Shown here piece after piece: positions 37,469 through 47,073 of a DNA stretch of 64,000 bases. The DNA lies in assembly GCA_012838305.1 (NCBI GenBank), contig DUPN01000100.1:94489-158488 (forward strand). The letters run 5' to 3'. A model generated the notes under the pieces. It worked only from the letters and a program-made list of their open reading frames with translations. It ran no database searches and was not told where the DNA came from. The translations under genes and the position numbers were made by a program. This DNA comes from Bacillota bacterium. Its GTDB lineage: Bacteria; Bacillota; Limnochordia; Darwinibacteriales; Darwinibacteriaceae. How positions within the stretch are numbered: position 1 is the stretch's first letter; each line of letters opens with the position of its first letter.

Positions 37469-38071
37469 TTACTTAGAGTAAAACTCAACAATTTCTGCTT
37501 CGTTAATGTCTGGATTCAGTTCATCTCTCCGGGGAAGCCGGATCAATTCTCCCGTCCTAGCGTTCTCATCATAGCTGAGGTATTCAGGCACATTGGGACG
37601 AACTTCCAGGGCATCCTCGACAACCACTAGATTACGGCTCTTCTCTCTCAGCCCAATCACATCGCCAACACTCACTTGGAAGCTGGGGATATCAACTTTC
37701 TTGCCGTTCACTGTGATGTGTCCATGGGTGACAAGCTGTCTAGCGCCAGCCCTGCTCCGGGAAAAGCCGAGGCGAAAGACGAGGTTGTCCAAACGGGATT
37801 CCAAAAGGATCATGAAATTTTCACCGGTAATGCCCGACATTTTCGAGGCCTTTTGGAAGAGGTTCTTAAACTGTTTCTCGCTTAATCCATAAAGGAAACG
37901 CAGCTTTTGTTTTTCCTGTAACTGCAGTCCGTAGTTGCTTTGTTTGCGGCGGCGGTTTTGACCGTGCTGCCCTGGTGGGTAAGGACGTTTGCGCAGTTCT
38001 TTTCCGGTTTCGCTCAGGGAAAACCCTAACCGGCGACTCACTTTCCAGGTTGGTCCTGTATAACGTGACAT
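37469..38071 (-). CDS. rpsD: 30S ribosomal protein S4
   Basis: [37 protein letters not shown]...[40 protein letters not shown]. Start trimmed to MSRYTG. Confidence 0.97.
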   Translation of the reverse strand: MSRYTGPTWKVSRRLGFSLSETGKELRKRPYPPGQHGQNRRRKQSNYGLQLQEKQKLRFLYGLSEKQFKNLFQKASKMSGITGENFMILLESRLDNLVFRLGFSRSRAGARQLVTHGHITVNGKKVDIPSFQVSVGDVIGLREKSRNLVVVEDALEVRPNVPEYLSYDENARTGELIRLPRRDELNPDINEAEIVEFYSK

Positions 38072-38229
38072 GTACTTCTCTCCAATCTTAAAGTTGAATC
38101 TAATCTGTTCGTTACCAAAGCAGCCGCGCCTTGTTAAATCTACCTTCATAGGATACCACATTTTCTAGGATTTGCAAGGGTAAATTGTTCTGGGAACACC
38201 TAAACTAAGCAGAAGAGAGGGTGATCACA

Positions 38230-39030
38230 ATGAGAAGCATGTGGAATGGTTCCCTGTCCTTTGGCTTAGTGAACATTCCGGTGAAGATGTATGCAGCCAC
38301 ACAAGGTAAAGACCTTCGTTTTAACCAGCTGCACAGCGTATGCCACACCCCAATTAAGTACGAGAAGGTCTGTCCCCACTGCCAGCGTGCTGTGGTCCCA
38401 GAGGAGATTGTCCGCGGCTACAGCTACGAGCCGGGACGCTACGTGATCATTCAGGATGAGGAGTGGGAGAGTTTTGCGGCCCAGGCAACACGCACCGTGG
38501 ATATTTTGCGCTTTGTGGAGCTGCGGGAAATCGACCCCATCTATTATGAGAAAACCTACTACTTAGAACCTACGGATACCGGGGGTAAAGCCTATCGTTT
38601 GCTGCAGGAGGCTTTGCTGCAGTCGGGCAAGATCGCGGTGGCCGAAATCACAATTCGCTCCAAACCCTCTTTAGCCGTGGTCAGAGTATACCACGAAGTC
38701 TTGGCGCTGGAAACCATTTTCTACCCCGACGAAGTGCGGGATTACACCCACTTAGCCCAGGTTAGGGCTCCCGTTTCCCCGCGAGAATTGGAGGTTGCCC
38801 TGTCTTTGATCGAGACCTTGACCGAGCCCTTTAATCCTGAACACTACAGCGATGAACGCCGCTTAGGGCTGCAGGAACTGATCGAAAAGAAGATCCAGGG
38901 ACAGCAGATTGTCCAGGTCCAGCAGCCTGCGGCCGAAAAGGCCCCGGTGGATCTGTTGGCCGCTCTGCAAGCGTCCATCCAGGCGCAACAGGCTAAGGGC
39001 GCCAAAGCGCCAGGCGGGCTCCGGCATTGA
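38230..39030 (+). CDS. ku: NHEJ protein Ku
   Basis: MRSMWNGSLSFGLVNIPVKMYAAT, FNQLHSVCHTPIKYEKVCPHCQ, KTYYLEPTDTGGKAYRLL. Confidence 0.96.
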   Translation: MRSMWNGSLSFGLVNIPVKMYAATQGKDLRFNQLHSVCHTPIKYEKVCPHCQRAVVPEEIVRGYSYEPGRYVIIQDEEWESFAAQATRTVDILRFVELREIDPIYYEKTYYLEPTDTGGKAYRLLQEALLQSGKIAVAEITIRSKPSLAVVRVYHEVLALETIFYPDEVRDYTHLAQVRAPVSPRELEVALSLIETLTEPFNPEHYSDERRLGLQELIEKKIQGQQIVQVQQPAAEKAPVDLLAALQASIQAQQAKGAKAPGGLRH

Positions 39031-39938
39031 GCACCCGCTCCCTGCGCCCCATGCTGCCTCTCGATCAACCACTGCTCCCAGGGGAGACGCACTTTGTGCA
39101 CGAGGTTAAGTGGGATGGCTACCGGGCTTTGGCCCATCTGGAGAGGGGAGAGGCGGCTTTGATCAGCAGAAATGGACGCAGCCTCAACTCCCGCTTTCCC
39201 GCGCTGGTCAGGTGTCTAGAGGAAAGGAATCTCAGGGCCGTGCTCGATGGGGAAGTGGCCGCGCTCAACCGGGAAGGGCAGGTGGATTTTTCTCTGCTGC
39301 GCACCTCCCATGGGCAACTCGTCTATATTGTCTTTGATCTACTCTATCTTCAGGGTGAGAACCTATGCACCCAGCCTTGGTATAAGCGTCGAGAACGCCT
39401 GGAAGAGCTGATCACAAGCGCGGGGGCGATCCTGATTTCTCCCCTCTTAGCAGGCTCGGCCGCAGACAGCCTTGCCTTGGCCCGGGACAATCGGCTTGAG
39501 GGCATTGTCTCCAAGGATCCCAGCTCGCCCTATCTGCCGGGACAGCGCTCCCCTTTCTGGCGCAAGCAAAGGATCACCCGCAGCCTTGACCTTGTCTTGG
39601 TGGGACTGAGACTTGCTGCCAACAAAGTCCGTTCCATGGCCGTCGCCCTTTATATCGATCCTCAGCAGCTCTACTACCTAGGTAATGTGGGAAGCGGCCT
39701 GGGAGGCAGAGAACTCGATTTTCTCCAGCAGTCCATGGGTCTTTTGCGGATCGACGCTTGCCCTGTGATCAATCCTCCCCCTGCTAGCAAAGGGGATTGG
39801 GCTTGGCTGAGGCCCCATGTGGTGGTGGAAGTGGAGTACTTAGAGCTGACGGCACACAAACGCTTAAGGCATCCTGTTTTTCGGCGCTTCCGCTTTGACA
39901 AAAACCCGCAAGAGTGCATCATGAAGGAGAACACATGA
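39027..39938 (+). CDS. ATP-dependent DNA ligase (LigD ligase domain, stand-alone)
   Basis: HEVKWDGYRALAHLE (KxDG), AVLDGEVAAL, IVFDLLYL, EGIVSKDPSSPYLPGQRSPFWRKQR. Confidence 0.93.
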   Translation: MSTRSLRPMLPLDQPLLPGETHFVHEVKWDGYRALAHLERGEAALISRNGRSLNSRFPALVRCLEERNLRAVLDGEVAALNREGQVDFSLLRTSHGQLVYIVFDLLYLQGENLCTQPWYKRRERLEELITSAGAILISPLLAGSAADSLALARDNRLEGIVSKDPSSPYLPGQRSPFWRKQRITRSLDLVLVGLRLAANKVRSMAVALYIDPQQLYYLGNVGSGLGGRELDFLQQSMGLLRIDACPVINPPPASKGDWAWLRPHVVVEVEYLELTAHKRLRHPVFRRFRFDKNPQECIMKENT

Positions 39939-40828
39939 GACAGATTGTGCAAGTTGAGGGTCATTCCCTGCAAATCTCCAACCTCGATAAGATCCTCTGG
40001 CCGCAAAAGGGTCTGACCAAAGCCCATCTGCTGGATTATCATGCCAGCCTTGCGCCTATAACCATGCGCCACTGGAAAGGCCGCACCCTGACCGTGACGC
40101 GCTATCCCCATGGAGTGGAGGGTGAGTTTTTCTATCAAAAGAATGTTCCGTCTTCAGCTCCCTCTTGGGTGCAGACGTCCAGAATGGAAGCAACAAACTA
40201 TGTGCTGGCCCAAAATTTGGCGACCATAACATGGCTGGCGAATTCCGGAGCCATCGAATTTCATCCTTCAACCTTTCTAGCCTCTAGCCCCAAGGTGCCC
40301 AGCTATGCTATTATTGATCTGGACCCCACAGCTCCCCTGGGCTTTGCCGAGGCCAGGGAGGTAGCCAAGTACTGCCGCGATGTCCTCGCTACGATGGAGC
40401 TTCTTGGCTATCCCAAACTTTCCGGTGCAACGGGGATCCACATTTACATTCCCCTGGAAGGACGCTATGATTTCCAAACCAGCTCCCACTTGGTGAAAGT
40501 GATCGGACAGACCCTAAAGCAGCTCTATCCGGAAAAAGTCACCCTAGAACGCCTGATCAAAAATCGACGCGGAGTTTATGTAGATTATCTGCAGAACCAC
40601 CCGGCCAAAACCATTGTGGGGGTGTACAGCCCTAGGCCAACACCTGAGGCCACTGTGTCCACACCGGTGGAGTGGGGGGATTTGGACTATTATGAACCCA
40701 GGGACTTTACATTGCAGACGGTGCCGCGCTGGGTGCAAGGGAAGGGGGATCTCTTCCAAGACGTCTACAGAAAACCCCAATCCCTGGGGGCCCTGGAACA
40801 CGTACTTTTTTCTGGTCGGAAATCTTGA
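39935..40828 (+). CDS. LigD-type polymerase/primase domain (stand-alone)
   Basis: LQISNLDKILWPQKGLTKAHLLDYH, RYPHGVEGEFFYQKNVP, AIIDLDPTAPLGFAEA, SGATGIHIYIPLEGRY, NRRGVYVDYLQNHPAKTIVGVYSPRP. Confidence 0.94.
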   Translation: MRQIVQVEGHSLQISNLDKILWPQKGLTKAHLLDYHASLAPITMRHWKGRTLTVTRYPHGVEGEFFYQKNVPSSAPSWVQTSRMEATNYVLAQNLATITWLANSGAIEFHPSTFLASSPKVPSYAIIDLDPTAPLGFAEAREVAKYCRDVLATMELLGYPKLSGATGIHIYIPLEGRYDFQTSSHLVKVIGQTLKQLYPEKVTLERLIKNRRGVYVDYLQNHPAKTIVGVYSPRPTPEATVSTPVEWGDLDYYEPRDFTLQTVPRWVQGKGDLFQDVYRKPQSLGALEHVLFSGRKS

Positions 40829-40853
40829 CGGCTGCAAAATACTATGTTATACT
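40825..40853 (+). promoter_or_regulatory. Sigma-A promoter TTGACG-N17-TATACT for infC operon
   Basis: Hexamers at 40825-40830 and 40848-40853. Confidence 0.85.
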
Positions 40854-40859
40854 TCAGAC

Positions 40860-40993
40860 GTTAAGCAGAAGCCACCGCTTCTCACCTTGTAACTCAGTGT
40901 TTTCAAGGTTAAACCCTGATTGCAGTATCTGCCTATGGCAGATCGCTTTGGTATGTTTGGGTAGAACGGGTGGCGGATGCCATCCGTTTTTTG
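40860..40993 (+). ncRNA. infC-rpmI-rplT leader with attenuator (L20-leader-like)
   Basis: AGAAGC-cacc-GCTTCT hairpin (40867-40882); terminator ACGGGTGGC-ggat-GCCATCCGT-TTTTT (40966-40992) before infC. Confidence 0.7.
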
Positions 40994-41022
40994 CATTATT
41001 CTTATACTGGAGGGGTGACACC

Positions 41023-41601
41023 ATTAGTAGAGAACTAAGAGTGAATGATTTAATTCGGGCCCGTGAAGTGCGGGTTGTGGATGCTAACGGAGATCAGCTG
41101 GGCATAATGAGTGCGCGTGAAGCTTTAGGTATTGCTGGCGATCGAGGCATGGATCTGGTGGAAGTTGCACCAAATGCCAAACCGCCCGTGTGCCGAATTA
41201 TGGACTACGGCAAGCATCGCTATGAACAAAGCAAGCGCGACAAGGCTGCTAAGAAGAAACAAAAAGTGGTGAACATCAAGGAGATCCGCATGAGTCCCAA
41301 AATTGATGAACACGATTTTGAAGTGAAATTGAAAGCAGCAGAACGGTTCCTAAAGTCCGGTGACAAAGTGAAGGTTACGGTCCGTTTTCGTGGAAGAGAG
41401 ATTGTCCATTCGAATTTAGCACGAACCAAACTGGATTCCCTGGCGACTCAGCTCAAAGAAGTTGCCGTGGTTGAACGTCCGCCTAAACTGGAAGGCCGCC
41501 AAATGATCGCAGTACTAGCCCCTAGAACCGATACGAGTCAAAAAGCGGAGACGACGAAAGCAGCAGCTAGGCAAGGAGATACAGTGGAAGCCAATAATTA
41601 G
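41023..41601 (+). CDS. infC: Translation initiation factor IF-3 (ATT start)
   Basis: ATT AGT AGA GAA CTA AGA ([35 protein letters not shown]) after SD ggaggggtg. Confidence 0.96.
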   Translation: MSRELRVNDLIRAREVRVVDANGDQLGIMSAREALGIAGDRGMDLVEVAPNAKPPVCRIMDYGKHRYEQSKRDKAAKKKQKVVNIKEIRMSPKIDEHDFEVKLKAAERFLKSGDKVKVTVRFRGREIVHSNLARTKLDSLATQLKEVAVVERPPKLEGRQMIAVLAPRTDTSQKAETTKAAARQGDTVEANN

Positions 41602-41615
41602 GAGGTGTGTTCAAC

Positions 41616-41816
41616 ATGGCCAAAAAAATGAAGACCCATAGAGGCGCAGCCAAGAGGTTCAAGGTAACTGGAACGGGAAAAGTGATCAAGTTCAGTTCCT
41701 TTAGAAACCATATTCTGGGAAAGAAATCCGCAAAACGCAAACGTCAACTCAGGCATGGACAAGTGGCGAGTAAGGCCGACACGAAACGTGTACGCGAGCT
41801 TCTGCCATACAAATAG
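41616..41816 (+). CDS. rpmI: 50S ribosomal protein L35
   Basis: [26 protein letters not shown]; between infC and rplT. Confidence 0.97.
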   Translation: MAKKMKTHRGAAKRFKVTGTGKVIKFSSFRNHILGKKSAKRKRQLRHGQVASKADTKRVRELLPYK

Positions 41817-41839
41817 ACGGTAATTAGGAGGAACAGACA

Positions 41840-42187
41840 ATGTCTAGAGTAAAAGGTGGCAAGGTCACTCGCCAAAGGCGCAAACGAATCCTTAAACTTG
41901 CCAAAGGTTATTATGGTGATAAAAGTAAAAAGTACCGCGTAGCCAATCAGGCTGTGATGAAATCTGGCAACTATGCCTACCGCGATCGCAAAGCGAAGAA
42001 GCGTGATTTCCGTAAACTATGGATTACCCGCATTAACGCAGCTGCACGCATGAATGGCATGTCCTATAGCACCTTCATTTCGGGTCTAAAGAAGAATGGC
42101 GTTGAAGTGAATCGCAAGGTTTTGGCTGATATTGCCGTTCATGATCAATCTGCCTTTGCTGATTTGGTGTCCATCGCCAAACAGTAA
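41840..42187 (+). CDS. rplT: 50S ribosomal protein L20
   Basis: [70 protein letters not shown]. Confidence 0.98.
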   Translation: MSRVKGGKVTRQRRKRILKLAKGYYGDKSKKYRVANQAVMKSGNYAYRDRKAKKRDFRKLWITRINAAARMNGMSYSTFISGLKKNGVEVNRKVLADIAVHDQSAFADLVSIAKQ

Positions 42188-42250
42188 GCGTGTCTGCAAA
42201 CACTTCCGGGCGGTCATCCTCCCGGTCTTTCTTTTTTAGGGGGGTTGGTC

Positions 42251-43051
42251 ATGGACGCCGGAATCACCAGCAAGAACAACGAACGACTGCGCAGGGCCAA
42301 ACGATTGCAGCGCAAGAAGTACCGGGACCAGCTGGGGATGTTCCTCCTGGAAGGGGTGCGGATAGTGGGCGATGCCCTTGCTACGTCCCTGGTGGACGAG
42401 CTTTTCTTCGGGCCGCGGCTTTATGACACGCCCAGGGGCGCCGAAGTTGTGAAGAGGGCCCAGAACCAAGGGATCCCTGCCCTTAAGTGCAGCGACGAGG
42501 TGCTGGCGGAGCTCACAGAGACAGTCAGCTCCCAGGGAGTGGTAGCTGTGGTCCGAAAACCCTCGTGGCCCCTTTCTTGTTCGGGTTTGATGCTCGTGGC
42601 CGACGGCATCCAGGACCCAGGGAACATGGGCAGCTTGCTGCGTACCGCGGCAGGGGCTGGAGTGCGCGGTCTACTGGTTGTCCAAGGCTCTGTGGATCTG
42701 TACAATCCCAAGGTTGTGCGTTCAAGCATGGGAGCGGTTTTGCACCTGCCCCACTGGTATCTGAGCCGCCAAGACATCCTCCAGCTGGTCAGGGAAAACG
42801 GAAGCACCTTGGCCCTTGCCGACCTGCTGCAGGCGGAGAGCATGTGGGATGTGCGTTTTCCAAACGACGTCGCCCTTGTCGTGGGCAATGAAGCCTGGGG
42901 GATCCATGCAGACTTCCGCAAAGAGGCCCAGCTCCGGGTGGAAATTCCCCTGACAGGAGCGGTGGAGTCCCTTAACGCCTCTGTGGCCGCGGGCATATTG
43001 CTCTATGAGATCCTGCGCCAAAGACGATCAATACGAAACAGCCAAGAGTGA
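42251..43051 (+). CDS. TrmH/SpoU family RNA 2'-O-methyltransferase
   Basis: LMLVADGIQDPGNMGSLLRTAAGAGV, VALVVGNEAWGI, VRVEIPLTGAVESLNASVAAGILLYE-like C-terminus. Confidence 0.93.
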   Translation: MDAGITSKNNERLRRAKRLQRKKYRDQLGMFLLEGVRIVGDALATSLVDELFFGPRLYDTPRGAEVVKRAQNQGIPALKCSDEVLAELTETVSSQGVVAVVRKPSWPLSCSGLMLVADGIQDPGNMGSLLRTAAGAGVRGLLVVQGSVDLYNPKVVRSSMGAVLHLPHWYLSRQDILQLVRENGSTLALADLLQAESMWDVRFPNDVALVVGNEAWGIHADFRKEAQLRVEIPLTGAVESLNASVAAGILLYEILRQRRSIRNSQE

Positions 43052-43156
43052 AAAACTTTAGCAGACAACAGGATGGAGAGTGAGAGTTTTTTCTTGACAT
43101 TCCACCTGGACATGGTAGAATAAATGAGTAGAATTATCAATAATGGAGGAGACGCC

Positions 43157-43573
43157 GTGAAGCCTAAAGGTTTTGTCCGACGTACGCGGCAGCGTGAGGC
43201 TATTCTTGCGGTCCTAAAAGGGACAAAATGCCATCCCACCGCAGACTGGGTGTATCAAGAAGTACGTAAAGAGATGCCCCATGTTAGTCTGGGTACCATA
43301 TATCGCAATCTGCGCACGCTCAGTGAGCACGGAGAGATTCAGGAGTTGGCCTTTGGCAGCGCTCATTCCCGTTTTGACGCCAACCCCGATAATCACTATC
43401 ACTTCATCTGTGAAGAATGTGGCACCATCGAGGATTTGGAGATGCCTGCACTGGCTGAGTTGGGTAAAGAAGCCCTGAAGCTTCCAGGCTACGAGGTGCG
43501 GGGACATCGCCTCGAGTTCCATGGAATCTGTCCGCATTGCTCCCACCATCGCTCCGACGATTACGCAAACTGA
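43157..43573 (+). CDS. Fur/PerR family transcriptional regulator
   Basis: RTRQREAILAVLKGTKCHPTADWVYQEVRKEMPHVSLGTIYRNLRTLSEHGEI...NHYHFICEECGTIEDLE...CPHC. GTG start after ggaggagac. Confidence 0.92.
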   Translation: MKPKGFVRRTRQREAILAVLKGTKCHPTADWVYQEVRKEMPHVSLGTIYRNLRTLSEHGEIQELAFGSAHSRFDANPDNHYHFICEECGTIEDLEMPALAELGKEALKLPGYEVRGHRLEFHGICPHCSHHRSDDYAN

Positions 43574-43652
43574 ACAATCAGCCGCGTCAATCTGGGTATC
43601 AGTAGGGTACTCAGATTTTTTTTGCATTTTTTCGTTCTACCATAGACTCCAC

Positions 43653-43700
43653 TTACCACATATAGTATAATTAGATTACTTCACTATCAATTTATAGTAG
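43653..43700 (+). promoter_or_regulatory. Candidate tandem NrdR boxes overlapping RNR promoter
   Basis: ttACCACATATAGTat (43653-43668) and tatCAATTTATAGTag (43685-43700), 32 bp apart; -10 TATAAT at 43666-43671. Confidence 0.55.
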
Positions 43701-43715
43701 TCAAGGAGGAAGGGT

Positions 43716-45923
43716 ATGCTGCTATCAGAAAACGCCAGAACCGTTTTGGAGCGACGCTATCTGGCAAAAGTCGACAATGAAATTGTGGAAACACCTGAGG
43801 ATATGCTCCGGAGGGTGGCTAAGAACATAGCTCAGTTTGAGGATGATCCCCTTTGGGAAGAGCGTTTTTTTGACGTCATGGACAACTCGGAGTTCCTACC
43901 TAACAGCCCCACGCTGATGAATGCGGGCCGTGATTTACAGCAATTATCCGCTTGTTTTGTTCTTCCTGTAGAGGACTCCATGGAAGGCATTTTCGATACC
44001 TTAAGAAACACTGCTCTGATCCAGAAGTCTGGAGGCGGCACGGGGTTTAGTTTTTCGCGCCTGCGACCCAACTCTGATATGGTAAGTTCCACGGGCGGAG
44101 TAGCTAGCGGTCCCGTCTCCTTTATGAAGTGCTACAATGCGGCCACCGATGCCATCAAGCAGGGAGGCACCCGCCGAGGCGCCAATATGGGAATTCTGCG
44201 TGTTGATCATCCCGACATCCTGCAGTTCATCCAATGCAAGGCCAACCCCGATGAAATCACCAACTTCAACTTGTCTGTGGCCATTACCGAGGAGTTCATG
44301 GAAGCGGTGGCCAGAGATGCCATGTATGATCTGATCAATCCTCGTTCCCAGGAAGCGGTAGGTCAGCTTAACGCCAGAGAGGTCTTTGAGCTCATCGTGG
44401 AAATGGCCTGGAAGAACGGGGAGCCGGGGATCGTCTTTCTGGATCGCATGAATCGTTTCAATCCCACACCCCATGTGGGCGAGATTGAAGCTACCAACCC
44501 CTGCGGCGAGCAGCCCCTTCTACCCAATGAAAGCTGTAATCTTGGTTCCATCAACTTAGCGAAAATGGCCAAGAAGGAAGGAGACAGCTGGGTGGTCAAT
44601 TGGGATCGCCTGGCAGAAGTGGTGGAGATCGGGGTCCGTTTCTTGGACAATGTGATCGACGCCAATCTCTATCCCATCCAGGAGATTCAGGATATGACCT
44701 ATGCCAATCGGAAAATTGGCCTTGGTGTGATGGGCTTTTCCGACTTATTGATGCGGCTTGGCATCCCCTATAACAGTGAAGAAGGGGTGGAGTTAGGCCG
44801 GGAGCTGATGCGCTTTATCCAGACCAAAGGTCATGCAGCCTCCTCCAAATTAGGCGAAGAGCGGGGCTCCTTCCCCAATTACGCAGGCAGCATCTTCGAG
44901 CAGACTGGAAAACCCATGCGCAATGCCACGGTCACAACCATTGCCCCCACTGGCACCATCTCCATCATTGCCGGCTGTTCCAGCGGGATTGAACCCGTCT
45001 TTGCCCTGGCCTTCACACGCAATGTGATGGACAATGATCGTCTGATTGAAGTAAATGGGCAATTTGAACAGATCCTCAAAGAGGAGGGGCTCTACTCTCC
45101 TGAGCTCATTTCCCAGGTGGCGCAGAAGGGGAATCTGCAGGGTATTGAAGGGATTCCCGAGGAGCTGCAAAGAGTCTTTGTGACCGCCTATGAAATTACC
45201 CCCGAATGGCACATTCGCATGCAGGCCGCCTTCCAGGAGTTTACGGACAACGCGGTCAGCAAGACCGTCAACTTCCCCCGGGAAGCGACCAAAGAAGACA
45301 TTCGAGACGTCTACCAACTAGCCTATGAACTGGGCTGTAAGGGAGTCACGGTATACCGGGCCGGTTCGAGAGAGGGAGAAGTGCTCACCGTTGGGCACCA
45401 AGAGCAGCGTCAAGAAGAGCCCAAGAGCCGCCCCACACCGCGCAAACGTCCCCGGGTGACAACGGGGCAGACCGTGCGCATCAAGACAGGCTGCGGCACA
45501 CTCTATGTAACCATTAACGCGGACGATGAGGGCATTTGTGAAGTATTCACAACCATTGGTAAGGCCGGGGGCTGTGCCGGAGCGTTCTCCGAAGCCACCG
45601 CCAGACTGATTTCCCTATCCCTGCGGGCCGGCGTCGAACCGATGCAAGTTGTCAAGCAGCTCAAAGGGATTCGCTGTCCCCATCCCATCTGGCAGGACGG
45701 CCAACAAGTCTTGTCCTGTCCCGATGCCATCGCCCTGGTCCTGGAACAGTATCTCCAGAATAACGGCGTAAGAGAGGCCGCAGTTAGCTTGGAGGAGACA
45801 AGCTATTCCAACCCGGGTACCCCCATCTTCGCTGGCAGTCTCTGCCCTGAATGCAGTGGAACCATGGTAGAAGAAAGCGGTTGCGCCACCTGTTTGGAAT
45901 GTGGATTTAGCCGCTGCAGCTAG
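43716..45923 (+). CDS. nrdJ: Vitamin B12-dependent (class II) ribonucleotide reductase
   Basis: [75 protein letters not shown]-like domain and C-terminal Cys-rich tail. Confidence 0.94.
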   Translation: MLLSENARTVLERRYLAKVDNEIVETPEDMLRRVAKNIAQFEDDPLWEERFFDVMDNSEFLPNSPTLMNAGRDLQQLSACFVLPVEDSMEGIFDTLRNTALIQKSGGGTGFSFSRLRPNSDMVSSTGGVASGPVSFMKCYNAATDAIKQGGTRRGANMGILRVDHPDILQFIQCKANPDEITNFNLSVAITEEFMEAVARDAMYDLINPRSQEAVGQLNAREVFELIVEMAWKNGEPGIVFLDRMNRFNPTPHVGEIEATNPCGEQPLLPNESCNLGSINLAKMAKKEGDSWVVNWDRLAEVVEIGVRFLDNVIDANLYPIQEIQDMTYANRKIGLGVMGFSDLLMRLGIPYNSEEGVELGRELMRFIQTKGHAASSKLGEERGSFPNYAGSIFEQTGKPMRNATVTTIAPTGTISIIAGCSSGIEPVFALAFTRNVMDNDRLIEVNGQFEQILKEEGLYSPELISQVAQKGNLQGIEGIPEELQRVFVTAYEITPEWHIRMQAAFQEFTDNAVSKTVNFPREATKEDIRDVYQLAYELGCKGVTVYRAGSREGEVLTVGHQEQRQEEPKSRPTPRKRPRVTTGQTVRIKTGCGTLYVTINADDEGICEVFTTIGKAGGCAGAFSEATARLISLSLRAGVEPMQVVKQLKGIRCPHPIWQDGQQVLSCPDAIALVLEQYLQNNGVREAAVSLEETSYSNPGTPIFAGSLCPECSGTMVEESGCATCLECGFSRCS

Positions 45924-45930
45924 CCTAAAG

Positions 45931-45978
45931 AATAATCTCCTCCCCTCTTTGGAATACTGGACGGGGGAGGAGATTTCC
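45931..45978 (+). terminator. Terminator-like hairpin after nrdJ
   Basis: AATCTCCTCCCC ... GGGGGAGGAGATTTC. Confidence 0.6.
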
Positions 45979-47073
45979 ATGTCCATACGGCGTTTTCTGG
46001 CAGTGATCATCCTGGGGATTGGCCTGTGCTGCACCGGGGCCTGGGCCCATGAAGAGCTGGTGATCAATATTCCCGCTTTCACCCTCTACCTCTACGACCA
46101 GGGAGTACCGATCAAGAGCTATCCCATCAGCATCGGTACTGAACTCAACCCATCGGTACTGGCCGAAACAACCATCATTAACAAGGTGATCGATCCCACC
46201 TACTATCCTCCCCGGGGCGGGGAGCCCATCAGCCCAGGACCGGAAAACCCCGTGGGTACCCGCTGGCTGGGCCTTGGTTTTGTCGGCTATGGCATCCATG
46301 GCACCAACAACCCCCAATCCATCGGCACTCCTGCATCATCCGGCTGTATCCGGATGCAGAATGCAGACATTGAGGAGCTGTTTCCCTTGGTCAAGGTAGG
46401 GACCAAGGTCCAGTTGATCTACCAGACCGTTTTAATCCAGGAGGATCCCCTGCTGCACACCAAGACGATCACGGTCTATCCCGATGTATATGGACAGGGA
46501 GTGACTGCTGCCCAGCTCAGCCAGGAGCTGGCCAGGCTGAACTGGCCCCAGGTTTTCTGGCCGCCCCTGCTCACTTTGCTCAAGAACCCAACCGGTGAAC
46601 CCCATCCTTTGGCCTGGCAGTGGCCGCTCTTCTTCAATGGCCAAGCTACGGATCTTGTAGCCGCGGAATGGAAGGGCGCTTTTTACGTGCCCTATGATCA
46701 GCCCTTTGACCCCCGTAATCCCTTGGCCCTGGCCACGGTGAAGTGGGGGGAGGAATACTACCTGCCGCTCCAGGACTATCTGGAGCTTACGGGTCTGTCC
46801 TACAGCAAAGCCCAAGGAGAACTCCACCTCCATAGTCCAGTGGCCTACTTGGGCGAGAAGTCCTTGGGCAAAGCTATTCTGTTTGAAAATGAACTTCATC
46901 TGTGTCAAAGCGGAGGGTCTTTTAACTTAATCCCCACGAGCATACCCCTGGTACAGCTCTGGGGTGAGAACTATCAACCTGCCTGGACCCTGGTGGGCCA
47001 GGACACTCTAGCACAATTGCGCCTGGAATGGCCTGACGGAAGCCGATCCTTTAGTTCTTGGTCGCATCCCTAA
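45979..47073 (+). CDS. L,D-transpeptidase (YkuD) with copper-amine-oxidase-like C-terminal region
   Basis: Signal peptide; LVINIPAFTLYLYDQGVPIKSYPISIG, GYGIHGTNNPQSIGTPASSGCIRMQNADIEELF. Confidence 0.92.
   Translation: MSIRRFLAVIILGIGLCCTGAWAHEELVINIPAFTLYLYDQGVPIKSYPISIGTELNPSVLAETTIINKVIDPTYYPPRGGEPISPGPENPVGTRWLGLGFVGYGIHGTNNPQSIGTPASSGCIRMQNADIEELFPLVKVGTKVQLIYQTVLIQEDPLLHTKTITVYPDVYGQGVTAAQLSQELARLNWPQVFWPPLLTLLKNPTGEPHPLAWQWPLFFNGQATDLVAAEWKGAFYVPYDQPFDPRNPLALATVKWGEEYYLPLQDYLELTGLSYSKAQGELHLHSPVAYLGEKSLGKAILFENELHLCQSGGSFNLIPTSIPLVQLWGENYQPAWTLVGQDTLAQLRLEWPDGSRSFSSWSHP

Noticed and set aside
38100-38229. Possible sigma-G promoter upstream of ku (as for Bacillus ku/ligD)
   Set aside because: Only a partial -10 (TAAACTA) with no -35 at correct spacing; not supportable.
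40825-41022. N-terminal extension of infC in ORF track (MTAAKYYVILQ...)
   Set aside because: Contains the promoter -10, leader hairpins and attenuator; the real start is ATT 41023.
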